In this document: piece by piece, positions 14,525-22,195 of the stretch
Numbering within the stretch: the stretch's first letter is position 1
Layout: every line of letters starts with the position of its first letter
Source of the DNA: Elusimicrobia bacterium GWD2_63_28
GTDB lineage: Bacteria > Elusimicrobiota > Elusimicrobia > Elusimicrobiales > UBA9959
Assembly (NCBI GenBank): GCA_001799895.1
Contig: MGUI01000074.1
Span: forward strand, 62,001 to 126,000
Length of the DNA stretch: 64,000 bases
Direction of reading: 5' to 3'
The notes under the pieces: model-generated
What the model saw: only the letters and a program-made list of their open reading frames with translations
What the model was told of the DNA's origin: nothing
The model's database searches: none
Made by a program: the position numbers and the translations under genes

Positions 14525-15706
14525 TTAGAACTTGAAGGTGAGGCCCATGTCGTAGGCGGTTTCGGAAAGCTCGGACTTGATGGTGCCGTCCGAAGAGGTT
14601 TCCTTTATCGTCTTGGCAAAGGCCTTCTTGTAGCCCAGGTTCAGGGCGAACTTGGACGAGAACTCGTAGCCAGCCCCGAGCGTCAGGTGATGCTCGGATA
14701 CGCCCGGGAAGCCGATAACACGGAAATACTCGTAGCCCATGTTGTTCATGGAGGTGCCCTGTATGTCAGTATTCCCCATCGGGTTGAAGTTGTTGTGGAT
14801 TTTCACCGGGTTCTTGCCGTAATTCCAGCCGGCGCGCAGCGTCAGATTGTCGGTGGTCTTGTTCTGTACACCCAGGCCGAAGACGGTCTGGCCCTCCCAG
14901 TCGAAATCACTGTAGCCGTCGGCATTGGCCCAATCCAGGTATTTCACATCGGCAGACAGAACCCAGCCGTCCAAACCCTTGTAAGCCGCGCCCGCGCCAT
15001 ACTGGGCCGGGTTTTCCAGCTTAAGGGTATCGAACACGCCGTTGCCGTCAAAGTCGTAGACGCGCTTGTGTTCTACGTTCTGAGGGGTCACGTAAGTGAG
15101 GCCGAAAGCCCATTTTTCATACTCATAAGCCGCGCCGAGGCGGAGGCCGACGGCGTAGTTATGGGACAGGCCGGAACCGAAGTCGGCGGCCTGGTAGTCT
15201 ATGTCCAGACCGGCGCCGTAGGAGAATGCGCCGTTCTTGTACGCGAAAGCCGGGACGAACTTCATGACGGACACCTTGGTGTTCATGTCATTGTTAATAT
15301 CCATGTCGCGGTAATCCACACCCATGCCGGACACGCCGTAGGCGGCGATGCCGAAGGTCATGTTGTCGCCGGCCGGGGTGGCCAGGCCGATAGCGGGGAT
15401 AGCGTAACCTTCATCCTGGCTCTTGCCGGACCAGTTGCCCATCATGCCGGAAACGACGTTCGCCTTAACTTCGGGGGCAAAGAAGGTGCCGGCAAAGTTG
15501 AACTGCGAACCCTGTATCTGCGAGAGCGTCGCAGGGTTGGAGAAGATGGCGCTGATGGCGTCCTGGGGGGCCGCCATGCCCGTGCCGCCCATGGCGCGGG
15601 ACGCGGGACCTACGCCGATAAGGTTGTCGCCATTGGTGGCGAAAACATTCAGCGAAAGCCCGGTTATTACGAAAGCCGCTGCTAACAAGTTAACCGATTT
15701 TTTCAT
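14525..15706 (-). CDS. FadL/OmpP1-family outer-membrane channel
   Basis: A 393-residue outer-membrane protein with a signal peptide (about residues 1-22, ending NVFATNGD) and the FadL/OmpP1/TodX N-terminal hallmark: NGDNLIGVGPASRAMGGTGMA then AISAIFSNPATL (cited by position, residues 24-60). The C-terminus ends MGLTFKF with terminal Phe. FadL channels move hydrophobic molecules (fatty acids, toluene) laterally across the outer membrane. It starts 25 bases after the DsrE gene with an AGGAG site, and the operon's terminator follows, so it is cotranscribed with the Qmo/TusA/DsrE genes. A hydrophobic sulfur compound is a plausible substrate, but that is inference. Confidence 0.9.
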   Translation of the reverse strand: MKKSVNLLAAAFVITGLSLNVFATNGDNLIGVGPASRAMGGTGMAAPQDAISAIFSNPATLSQIQGSQFNFAGTFFAPEVKANVVSGMMGNWSGKSQDEGYAIPAIGLATPAGDNMTFGIAAYGVSGMGVDYRDMDINNDMNTKVSVMKFVPAFAYKNGAFSYGAGLDIDYQAADFGSGLSHNYAVGLRLGAAYEYEKWAFGLTYVTPQNVEHKRVYDFDGNGVFDTLKLENPAQYGAGAAYKGLDGWVLSADVKYLDWANADGYSDFDWEGQTVFGLGVQNKTTDNLTLRAGWNYGKNPVKIHNNFNPMGNTDIQGTSMNNMGYEYFRVIGFPGVSEHHLTLGAGYEFSSKFALNLGYKKAFAKTIKETSSDGTIKSELSETAYDMGLTFKF

Positions 15707-15731
15707 TTTTCCTCCGTTTAATTTTCCGAAA

Positions 15732-16283
15732 TTAGATAAACAGCGAAGACTTGCTGGTGCCGGCCTCGGCCAGGAACTTGCCCACACCGGCGCTCTTGAG
15801 ATTCGGGTAATCTATCATCTCTTCCATCTTGTAGCCCATCAGGTCCATGCTCATCTGGCAGACATAGATCTGCACGCCGGAGTCGGCCGCGGTCTTCATC
15901 AGCTGCGCGAGCGTCATCACGTTGTGCTTCTTCATGATGGACTTTATCATGGCCTTGCCCATGCCGCCCATGTTCATCTGGGACAGCTTGGTGCCGTCGG
16001 CGCCGTTCGGGAGCATGATCTCGAACATCTTCGAGACCGTGTCCTTGGAGACGGTCTTCTTCGGGTCCTTCAGGGCCGGGATGGACCAGAAGGTGAAGAA
16101 CATCACTACCTTCTCGAACATCGCCGCGGCGCCGGTGGCTATGATGAAAGAGGCCAGCAGCTTGTCCATGTCGCCGCTCATCACCACCATGGACAGCTTG
16201 TCCTCGGGCGCGTTAGCCTTCAGTGTCTCCACGTCGGCCTTCAGTGCCGCCACCTGCGCTTCCAGTTCTTTTATATCAGCCAT
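15732..16283 (-). CDS. DsrE/DsrF-like sulfur-carrier family protein
   Basis: A 183-residue protein: an N-terminal coiled-coil helix (about residues 4-25) and a DsrE/DsrF/DrsH-like domain (about 28-180) with the start KLSMVVMSGDMDKLLASFIIATGAAAM (by position, 29-55) and the conserved late segment GVQIYVCQMSMDLMG, where C142 is the only cysteine and the expected persulfide carrier. This subfamily (peroxiredoxin-family/DsrE-like, COG2210) lacks the multi-subunit DsrEFH partners here. Members pass sulfane sulfur between TusA and Hdr-like or Rhd proteins. It is at the distal end of the Qmo-like operon with TusA at the proximal end, so a sulfur relay is likely. Confidence 0.88.
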   Translation of the reverse strand: MADIKELEAQVAALKADVETLKANAPEDKLSMVVMSGDMDKLLASFIIATGAAAMFEKVVMFFTFWSIPALKDPKKTVSKDTVSKMFEIMLPNGADGTKLSQMNMGGMGKAMIKSIMKKHNVMTLAQLMKTAADSGVQIYVCQMSMDLMGYKMEEMIDYPNLKSAGVGKFLAEAGTSKSSLFI

Positions 16284-16291
16284 ATTTCTCC

Positions 16292-16624
16292 TTAGTGAGT
16301 GTAATCCAGAAATTTAACTTTATCACCGACTTTCCTTAAGATCGCGCCCTTCATGACCTCGGCGTACGGGCAGGGAAAACCGATAGGGTTGCCGTTCCGG
16401 ATGCAGGAAGCGAGCGCTATTACTTCCACGCCGCGCGCGACCATTTCCTCCGCCCGCGCCACGGCCCGCTTGCCGGGGCAGCCGCCGCAGGAAACAAAGG
16501 CCGTTATTTCTACCGGGCCGGTCTCGGCGAAAGCGCCCTTGCCCAGCTGGGCGAACTTGAAGTCCGTGGTTCCGGGACACAAGTCTTCAGTCTGCTGGCA
16601 GCGTATTATGCCGGCCTTCTTCAT
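16292..16624 (-). CDS. CGGC domain protein
   Basis: A 110-residue protein with the CGGC-domain hallmark: an early CxxxxxxC (C9, C16), FVSCGGCPGKR with C46 and C49, and later C74 (LASCIRNG) and C85 (GFPCPYAE). CGGC proteins are small, cysteine-rich and predicted to bind metal or an Fe-S cluster; their function is not established. It overlaps the QmoC stop (ATGA at 16621-16624), so it is translationally coupled to that subunit. A cytosolic redox or cluster-carrying role beside the Qmo complex is a reasonable guess only. Confidence 0.82.
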   Translation of the reverse strand: MKKAGIIRCQQTEDLCPGTTDFKFAQLGKGAFAETGPVEITAFVSCGGCPGKRAVARAEEMVARGVEVIALASCIRNGNPIGFPCPYAEVMKGAILRKVGDKVKFLDYTH

Positions 16625-17721
16625 TTCGCGGCCCCGATATTAAGGGTGAAAGCCGTGCCGGCCTCAGCCTCCTTTTTAACGTGCTGAAAATAGACCGCGA
16701 GCGGCCTGAAGAAGATGTGTATCCACTTGGTGAACGGCACTATCAGCAGTATCCACACCGTCTCTATGGCGATGTTCAGGCGGTACACCTTGGCGAGCAG
16801 CGGGTCCTGCGGGCCGTAGGCCACGTTGAGGTAATGGGTGAACAGCAGGCTCGCGCCTATCAGGAACATGGTCACTACGAACAGCCAGTCGCTCGGGTGC
16901 GAGAACTTGGAAGACTCCGCGCTCTTGAACATTCGCCGCAGCGACATGATGCCGCCGCCGACGAGGATGGCGAGACCGGCGTACCAAACCAGCAGGCTGA
17001 CCGGGCCGAAGGCGCCGTAATGTTTATCCAGCGGCGACAGCAGATGCAGGTTGGAGATCAGCAGCGTCAGCACATAGCCGCTCATGACGAGCAGGTGAGC
17101 TATCCAGCGGGTCCAGTCCGTTTCCTCGCAGCCGTTGAAGTTCTTCTGCGTGAAGCCGTGCACGAGGGTCTCGTAAATGTGCGCTGGTTTGAGCGAGGCC
17201 TTTATGCCGCCCAGCGGCTTTACTATCGCGTAGCGGTACATGTTCAGCACATAGCCGCCCAGCGCTATGGTGACATAGACGGGGAAGGCCAGCTCTATTT
17301 TCCCGGCAAGCGCGCCGAAGTCTCCGGTGTAAGAACTGTAGAGCCAATAGAAAGCCGCCAGCATACCCAGGGCCAGCCAGGTCTGCAGCCAGCCGTTCTT
17401 GTAGAAGATCTTGGACAGGCCGGTGATATCGTACTTGGCGATGAGGTAGCGGCGCAGGGCCATCATGTACTCGCCGGGCTGGGCCTCGCGCGGACAGGTG
17501 GCCGAGCACTCGCCGCAATAGTAGCAGTGCCACGGCTCAATGGCGGAAGATATCTTATCTTCCATCCCGACGTGCCCGGCGCGTATCAGTTTGCGCGGAA
17601 AAGAGGAGTCTTCCTTGGAAAGCGGGCAGACGGCGGTGCAGTTGCCGCAGTTAAAGCAGGCGGAGATATCGAAGGCGCCATACTTCTTTATCTCGTCTAT
17701 GAGTTCCGGGTTGACCTTCAT
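16621..17721 (-). CDS. qmoC: QmoC-like membrane subunit (HdrC-HdrE fusion)
   Basis: A 366-residue protein with an N-terminal HdrC-type double [4Fe-4S] domain (C22, C25, C28, C32 and C66, C69, C72, C76) and a C-terminal HdrE/NarI-like membrane part with about six helices (from residue 105) and several His residues (HLLVMSGYVLT, HLLSPLDKHYG, HYLNVAYG) suited to bind b hemes. This is the architecture and length of QmoC, which exchanges electrons with the quinone pool. It shares a base with the preceding small winged-helix gene. Together with the HdrA-like subunits at 18016-21095 it should form a membrane-bound Qmo-type complex. Confidence 0.9.
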   Translation of the reverse strand: MKVNPELIDEIKKYGAFDISACFNCGNCTAVCPLSKEDSSFPRKLIRAGHVGMEDKISSAIEPWHCYYCGECSATCPREAQPGEYMMALRRYLIAKYDITGLSKIFYKNGWLQTWLALGMLAAFYWLYSSYTGDFGALAGKIELAFPVYVTIALGGYVLNMYRYAIVKPLGGIKASLKPAHIYETLVHGFTQKNFNGCEETDWTRWIAHLLVMSGYVLTLLISNLHLLSPLDKHYGAFGPVSLLVWYAGLAILVGGGIMSLRRMFKSAESSKFSHPSDWLFVVTMFLIGASLLFTHYLNVAYGPQDPLLAKVYRLNIAIETVWILLIVPFTKWIHIFFRPLAVYFQHVKKEAEAGTAFTLNIGAAK

Positions 17722-18014
17722 TATTTCGCCTCCCCGGCCTTCAGTTCGTATTTGGGGTAATCCCCGCGGCCGGCCACGTCGGCTATCTTGCCGTACTTGC
17801 GCAGACCCACCAGGTACCAGAGCGCCCTGTCCTCCGGCAGGCCGGCGGCGGCGGCCAGCTCCGGCGCCGTCTTGGGGCCCTCTTTCAGCGCGTCGAGGAT
17901 AGCTTTCTGCGCCTTGTTCTGCGCGGCCACCCGGTCGCGCAATTCCTGCGGCACCGGGCCGCGGAGCTCGTTAAGTTTCTTCAGTTGTTCGGCGAGTTTT
18001 TTAGCGTCGGCCAT
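17721..18014 (-). CDS. Small winged-helix-like protein between qmoB and qmoC
   Basis: A 97-residue cytosolic protein. An N-terminal charged helix (about residues 4-36) precedes a compact helix-turn-helix/wing segment: AILDALKEGPKTAPELAAA, then ALWYLVGLRKYGKI and a strand-like DYPKYELK end. The layout resembles ArsR/MarR-like winged-helix domains, with no metal or cysteine ligands. It starts one base before the QmoB stop and ends on the QmoC start. It might be a local regulator or a structural partner of the complex; sequence alone does not decide. I do not know a named family for it. Confidence 0.7.
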   Translation of the reverse strand: MADAKKLAEQLKKLNELRGPVPQELRDRVAAQNKAQKAILDALKEGPKTAPELAAAAGLPEDRALWYLVGLRKYGKIADVAGRGDYPKYELKAGEAK

Positions 18015-18015
18015 A

Positions 18016-19809
18016 TTATTCCTTGGCGATGGCTTCCACCATCGCGTCGAACTGGTCCAGCGTCCAGCCGGCCACGTTGATGGCGCGGACCGGGCAGACC
18101 GCCACGCAGGCGCCGCAGCCCTTGCAGAGCGCGGGGTTAACCACGGCCACCTTCTTGCCGTTCTTTTCGGCCATCATCAGCGCGCCGTCATAGGAGCACT
18201 CGGCGGGACACAGGCCGCAGCCGGTGCACTTATGCTCGTCCACCACGGCCACGAAAGGTTCCAGCGGTATATCCGGCTCCGCCAGCAGTATGGCGGCCTT
18301 GGCGGCGGCGGTGCCTGCGGCGGCCATGACCTCGGGCACGTCCATCGGGTACTGGGCCGTGCCGGCTATGAAAATACCGGAGTTAGCCATTTCCACGGGG
18401 CGCAGCTTCAAATGCACTTCCTGCAGGAAGCGGTCAGCGCCGATCGGCATTTTCATCTGGGACCTGATGAGGGAGATGTCGGCCGGCATCATGCCGGTCA
18501 CCAGCACTACCAGGTCGGCTTTCACTTCCAGCTCTTCACCCCAGGTCAGCACGTCCTTTACCTTCACCGTGTGACCGGTGCGGTCGGAAGTGACCACGGG
18601 CTGGTCGGTCTCGTTGTGGCGCAGGAACAGCACGCCGTCCTTGGAGGCCTTATCGTAATATTCCTCGTGCTGCATGCCGTAGGTGCGGATGTCGCGGTAC
18701 ACGTCGTAGATCCGCACGCCGGGATATTTGTCCTTCACCTGGTTGGCGGCGTAGAGCGCGGAAGAGCAGCAGGTCCGGGAGCAGTAATCGTTGATCTTGC
18801 CGTCGGCCTGGGGCTTGTGCACGCCCTCAACCTGGCGCGAGCCCACACAGTGGATCAGCGCCAGGCTCTTTATTTCCTTGCCGGAATATTCCAGCCGGCC
18901 GGCCGGGGAATTCTTCATAAGGGAGATAAATTCCGGCAGCGTGACCACGTTGGCGTCCTCGCCGTAGCCGAACTCGCCCTGGGCCGGCTTATAATGCTGG
19001 TAGCCGGTGGCCATTATGATGGCGCCCGCTTTCACCTGGGCGGAGGTGCCGTCGGCGTTCTTGAAATTTATCTTAAAGTTTCCCACGAAGCCGCCTACGA
19101 AGTCTATGTCGGCACCGGTGTGCACGGTTATCTTCTTGTCCGCGCGCACCAGGGCTTCGAGTTTACCGGCGATAGCCGGGCCCTCTTCGCCGGACGGGTA
19201 CATCTTGCCGAGCCCCAGCAGTTTGCCGCCCAGCCCCGGGCCCTTTTCTATAATAACGGCCTCGAGCCCTTTGCCTGCGGCCGAGAGCGCGGCGCGCATA
19301 CCGGCCACGCCGCCACCGATAACGGCCACCCTCGGTTCGGCCGCCACACGTATGGCGTTAAGGGGGTCCTTGCGCTTCACCTTCTCCACGCCGGCCTGCG
19401 CCAGCCTTATGGCTTTGGCCGTGGCGCCGGCATGGTCGAGTTTGTGCACCCAGCTGGCCTGCTCGCGGATATTGATATGCTCGTGCAGGTAGGGGTTCAC
19501 GCCGGCGCGCTGCAGCACGTTGCGGAAGGTGAGCTCGTGCAGGCTCGGGGAACAGGCGGCCACCACCGTGCGGTTGATACCCAGGTTCTTTATGTCCTCG
19601 GCTATCAGGTCCTGCCCGTTGGACGAGCACATAAAGGCGTACTCGCGGGCCACGGTCACGCCGGGATACTTGGCCAGCGCCGCGGCCACCGCTTTAACGT
19701 CGATGATGTCGGAGATGTTGCCGCCGCAGTGGCAGACGTAAACCCCGACCTTCGGCTCCTGCCGGTAATTATCTTTAGACGAAGCTTCTGTTATTTTCTC
19801 GTCCATCAC
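18016..19809 (-). CDS. qmoB: HdrA-like flavin/Fe-S subunit (QmoB-type, lacking the fused MvhD part)
   Basis: A 597-residue HdrA-family protein. It opens with VGVYVCHCGGNISD (about residues 21-34), followed by the HdrA Cys region (CSSNGQDLI, AACSPSLHE), an FAD Rossmann motif GGGVAGM near 164-170, the CxGSR and YCSRTCC segments, and two C-terminal [4Fe-4S] motifs (CTGCGLCPAEC and CKGCGACVAVCP). QmoB of sulfate reducers is longer (about 750 residues) because an MvhD domain is fused at its end; here an MvhD-like protein is encoded separately at 21092-21472, so the subunit seems split. It overlaps the qmoA stop (ATGA). Electron transfer or bifurcation with FAD is expected. Confidence 0.9.
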   Translation of the reverse strand: MMDEKITEASSKDNYRQEPKVGVYVCHCGGNISDIIDVKAVAAALAKYPGVTVAREYAFMCSSNGQDLIAEDIKNLGINRTVVAACSPSLHELTFRNVLQRAGVNPYLHEHINIREQASWVHKLDHAGATAKAIRLAQAGVEKVKRKDPLNAIRVAAEPRVAVIGGGVAGMRAALSAAGKGLEAVIIEKGPGLGGKLLGLGKMYPSGEEGPAIAGKLEALVRADKKITVHTGADIDFVGGFVGNFKINFKNADGTSAQVKAGAIIMATGYQHYKPAQGEFGYGEDANVVTLPEFISLMKNSPAGRLEYSGKEIKSLALIHCVGSRQVEGVHKPQADGKINDYCSRTCCSSALYAANQVKDKYPGVRIYDVYRDIRTYGMQHEEYYDKASKDGVLFLRHNETDQPVVTSDRTGHTVKVKDVLTWGEELEVKADLVVLVTGMMPADISLIRSQMKMPIGADRFLQEVHLKLRPVEMANSGIFIAGTAQYPMDVPEVMAAAGTAAAKAAILLAEPDIPLEPFVAVVDEHKCTGCGLCPAECSYDGALMMAEKNGKKVAVVNPALCKGCGACVAVCPVRAINVAGWTLDQFDAMVEAIAKE

Positions 19810-21095
19810 AGTTTCCTTATATAGTTGGCGGCTTCCATGGCGGCCGAGCCGGCGTCCACCACCGAGTCCGGGATGTCGCGCGGGCCCTTTACCACGCCGG
19901 CGGCGAACACGCCCGCCCCGGTCGTGACGGCGGAAGAAACGGTCTCGTCGGAAAGCTTCACAAAGCCGAATTCATTATTCTCCGTATCGAGGCGAAGCCT
20001 CGATACGTCGTAGCCGGGGACCAGGCCCTGGGACAGCACCACCAGCTCATGCTTCAACTCGGCGGGCGCGGAATCCCCCTCCTGCCGCTCTATGCGCAGA
20101 ATGGGGTTATGCTTCCCGTCCTCGGTGATTCGGGCGACCTTGGCTTTCACGAAGTTGATGCCCATGGCCCGGGCGTTATTGTAGAACTGCTCGTAACCCT
20201 TGCCGAAGGCGCGGATGTCCATATAATAGATGGTGATGTCGGCTATGGGCAGCGAGCCGGACAACAAAATGGCCTGCTTGATGGCGTACATACAGCAGAC
20301 GCGGCTGCAGTACGGCACGCCGATGCTCTTGTCGCGAGAACCCGCGCACTGCACGTAAGCGATAGAGCCGGGCACCATGCCGTCGGAAGGGCGCAGCACG
20401 CGGCCGTAAGGGCCGTGCGGCGCCAGCAGGCGCTCGGCGGCCATGGGGGAAATGACGTTGGGGAGTTTGCCCAGGCCGTACTGCTTCTTGGCGGTCATCG
20501 GCGTGGTTTCGTAGCCGGTGGCGAGTATTACCGCCTTGGCTTTTATCTCCACCGGGGCAGGCTCCTGCAGGAACTCTATGCAGTCCTTGGGGCAGGCGCG
20601 GGCGCAGGCGCCGCAGCGTATACAATGCTCAGGGTGCATGACCGGCAGCTGCGGGATAGCGTTGGTAAAAGGTATGGAGATGGTCTTCTTGGCGCCCAGG
20701 CCCTGCTCGTACTCGTCGGGCAGGTAGACCGGGCAGACTTCCTCGCAGCGCTTGCACGAGATGCATTCCTTCTCGTCGATATAGCGCGGCTTGCGGGTGA
20801 CGGAGGCGGTGAAGGTTTTGCCCTCGCGCTTGATGGCGTCCACGGTGCTGTAGGTGAGGGTCTTTATGCGCGGGTGATGGGAAACGGAAGCCATGCGGGG
20901 AGTGGTAATGCAACTGGCGCAGTCCAGGGTAGGGAACACTTTACTCAGCGAGATCATCTTGCCGCCGATGCTCGGCGCTTTCTCGACTATCGCCACGGAA
21001 AAGCCCTGGTCGGCCAGGTCCAGGGCGCTCTGCAGGCCGGCTATGCCGGAGCCGACTACCAGCGTGTCTACCTCTATTTTTTCCAGTTCTCTCAT
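19806..21095 (-). CDS. qmoA: QmoA-like HdrA-family flavoprotein
   Basis: A 429-residue protein with an N-terminal FAD-binding GSGIAG (residues 15-20), the HdrA segment around C59/C62 (TLDCASCITTPRM), two [4Fe-4S] motifs (C111, C114, C117, C121 and C158, C161, C164, C168), and the later VQCAGSRD and YCSRVCCMYAIKQAI signatures. Length fits QmoA (about 410). It is a cytoplasmic electron-transfer subunit that would pair with the HdrA-like QmoB and membrane QmoC. The start overlaps the MvhD-like stop by 4 bases. A perfect 25-bp inverted repeat lies within codons about 363-371. AprAB, the usual Qmo partner in sulfate reducers, is absent here. Confidence 0.9.
   Translation of the reverse strand: MRELEKIEVDTLVVGSGIAGLQSALDLADQGFSVAIVEKAPSIGGKMISLSKVFPTLDCASCITTPRMASVSHHPRIKTLTYSTVDAIKREGKTFTASVTRKPRYIDEKECISCKRCEEVCPVYLPDEYEQGLGAKKTISIPFTNAIPQLPVMHPEHCIRCGACARACPKDCIEFLQEPAPVEIKAKAVILATGYETTPMTAKKQYGLGKLPNVISPMAAERLLAPHGPYGRVLRPSDGMVPGSIAYVQCAGSRDKSIGVPYCSRVCCMYAIKQAILLSGSLPIADITIYYMDIRAFGKGYEQFYNNARAMGINFVKAKVARITEDGKHNPILRIERQEGDSAPAELKHELVVLSQGLVPGYDVSRLRLDTENNEFGFVKLSDETVSSAVTTGAGVFAAGVVKGPRDIPDSVVDAGSAAMEAANYIRKL
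19983..20007. repeat. Perfect inverted repeat inside the qmoA coding region
   Basis: An 11-bp perfect stem (arms CGTATCGAGGC and its complement) with a 3-base GAA loop, in frame within qmoA and encoding roughly VSRLRLDT. Such GAGGC-n-GCCTC hairpins often belong to genome-wide palindromic repeats. Whether it is an insertion needs alignment to other QmoA proteins. Confidence 0.6.
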
Positions 21096-21472
21096 ACGGC
21101 GGCCACCGCCTTTTCCATTTCGGAGATTTCTTTAAGGAAGGCGGCGCGGCAGACGGTGCAGATGGTGGTGAGTTTGAGCCGGTTGGCGGCTATGTTTTTG
21201 GCCCGCATCTGCTCATAGACGCGGGCGACGCGCTTGGAAAGCCGCTCATAGGCGCCTTCGTAGGGGCAGTCGGAGCCGGAGGACATGATGATGATGCCCC
21301 CTATCCCCTTGTCAAAAGCCCTGAGGTAAAAATCCTCGGGGAACATGACCGGGTCCGGCACGCGTATTATATAGGTATTGGCGCTGTACCCCATCCGGGC
21401 CTGCCCCACCGCGTCCGCCCCCGGATAAGAACTGTGATTAGTCGTTATAATTAATATTTTTCGATGAGTCAT
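21092..21472 (-). CDS. MvhD/FlpD-like protein with degenerate [2Fe-2S] ligands
   Basis: A 126-residue protein of the 'hydrogenase iron-sulfur subunit' MvhD/FlpD family, which normally passes electrons between a hydrogenase or dehydrogenase and HdrA. The fold signatures are kept (YPGADAVGQARMGY, IIRVP, LRAFDKGIGGIIIMSSGSDCPYEGAYE). The canonical cysteines are largely lost: the usual CNWCSY reads TNHSSY, the MCSGR region reads VPDPV, and only the final Cys (C69) remains. A new CxxC appears at C104/C107. It overlaps qmoA by ATGA, and no clear ribosome site precedes ATG 21472. It probably represents the C-terminal domain of QmoB as a separate polypeptide. Confidence 0.82.
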   Translation of the reverse strand: MTHRKILIITTNHSSYPGADAVGQARMGYSANTYIIRVPDPVMFPEDFYLRAFDKGIGGIIIMSSGSDCPYEGAYERLSKRVARVYEQMRAKNIAANRLKLTTICTVCRAAFLKEISEMEKAVAAV

Positions 21473-21494
21473 ACGTTAAAAGTATTCCTGCGCT

Positions 21495-21617
21495 AGCCGC
21501 AGCCCTGGCGGGGGGTATGGGTTCGGCGGGCCCTCGCGCAGGCCGAGGCTTGCGTAGCGCCGAGGCCGAGCGGGAGCGCGGCCACGGTGTGGCCGATAGC
21601 GTGCCCGACGGGCACGC
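21495..21617. repeat. GC-rich multi-hairpin intergenic element between tusA and the mvhD-like gene
   Basis: The 152-base gap holds several self-complementary segments: a perfect 8-bp stem with 3-base loop at 21599-21617, a GGCCAC/GTGGCC hairpin around 21580-21595, and repeated GCCGAGG/CCTCGGC blocks around 21540-21570. No ORF with coding character and no tRNA cloverleaf fits. It may be a repetitive palindromic element, an RNA stability or processing region, or an attenuator within the operon. Confidence 0.5.
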
Positions 21618-21624
21618 AAGCTAA

Positions 21625-21870
21625 TTACTTTTTGCGAGTGACGAAGAGGCTGTCGTAGCCGTCGTGCTCGAGCACGCCCATATACTCATGGCCGGACTTG
21701 CCGCACCAGGCGGGAATGTCCTCGCGGCTGCCCTTGTCGCCGGACTGGATCTCCAGCACGCCGCCCACCGGCACGCCGGCGATGCCCTTCTTGGCTTCCA
21801 GCAGGGGGCCGGGGCAGGCCATCGAGCGGGCGTCTACGGTTTTATCAGCTTTTATCTGGCTAAGGTCCAT
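21625..21870 (-). CDS. tusA: TusA-family sulfur carrier
   Basis: An 81-residue TusA/SirA/YedF-type protein. The hallmark CPGP motif is at residues 19-22 (SMACPGPLLEAKKGI), with C19 the persulfide-carrying cysteine, and the family beta-alpha-beta layout follows (VGGVLEIQSGDKGSREDIPAWCGKSGHEY; given by position, residues 36-64). TusA receives sulfane sulfur from rhodaneses or desulfurases and delivers it to partners such as DsrE. It has an AGGAGG ribosome site and follows the ArsR gene by 16 bases. As the first structural gene of this operon, it marks the locus as sulfur-transfer related. Confidence 0.92.
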   Translation of the reverse strand: MDLSQIKADKTVDARSMACPGPLLEAKKGIAGVPVGGVLEIQSGDKGSREDIPAWCGKSGHEYMGVLEHDGYDSLFVTRKK

Positions 21871-21886
21871 GTTAGTTTCCTCCTGC

Positions 21887-22189
21887 TCAAATATCTAAAT
21901 TCGGGCAATACAATTTTTTTATCCTGGCTATCAGGTCGGCCAGTTTAGGGTCTTTAATGCTATAGAAGATGCGGTTGCCGTCGCGGCGCTTCTGGATGAG
22001 GCCGCGGTCGGCAAGGACGCGCAGGTGCTGCGAGATGTTCCCCTTGGTCGTGCCGAGTTTTTCAATAACCTCGTGCACGAACATTTCCCTCTTCAACAGC
22101 ATACATATTATCATGAGGCGGGAGGGATGGGCAATGCACGACAGCATGCCTGCTATCCCTTCGGCTTTGGCGAGCGCGGCTTTGTTCAT
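21887..22189 (-). CDS. ArsR-family repressor with BigR/SqrR-type persulfide-sensing cysteine pair
   Basis: A 100-residue winged-helix repressor (helix-turn-helix near KGNISQHLRVLADRGLI). Numbered from the ATG at 22189, C29 (RLMIIC) and C95 (KKLYC) are 66 residues apart and align in local sequence with the two redox cysteines of BigR (C42/C108) and SqrR (C41/C107), which form a tetrasulfide on contact with persulfides; C18 is extra. No CxC arsenic/metal motif is present. I chose 22189 because upstream sequence holds the promoter and a 9-4-9 palindrome that a longer reading would place inside the gene. It heads the TusA/Qmo/DsrE/FadL operon. Confidence 0.88.
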   Translation of the reverse strand: MNKAALAKAEGIAGMLSCIAHPSRLMIICMLLKREMFVHEVIEKLGTTKGNISQHLRVLADRGLIQKRRDGNRIFYSIKDPKLADLIARIKKLYCPNLDI

Positions 22190-22195
22190 GTATAG

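Noticed and set aside
21495..21617. tRNA or tmRNA gene in the GC-rich spacer
   Set aside because: Hairpins are present, but no cloverleaf with a T-loop GGTTCRA pattern and matching acceptor stem could be drawn.
14525..22189. Dissimilatory sulfate reduction locus
   Set aside because: QmoABC-like genes alone are not enough: sat, aprAB, dsrAB/C/MK are absent in the window, and the TusA/DsrE/BigR context points to sulfane sulfur.
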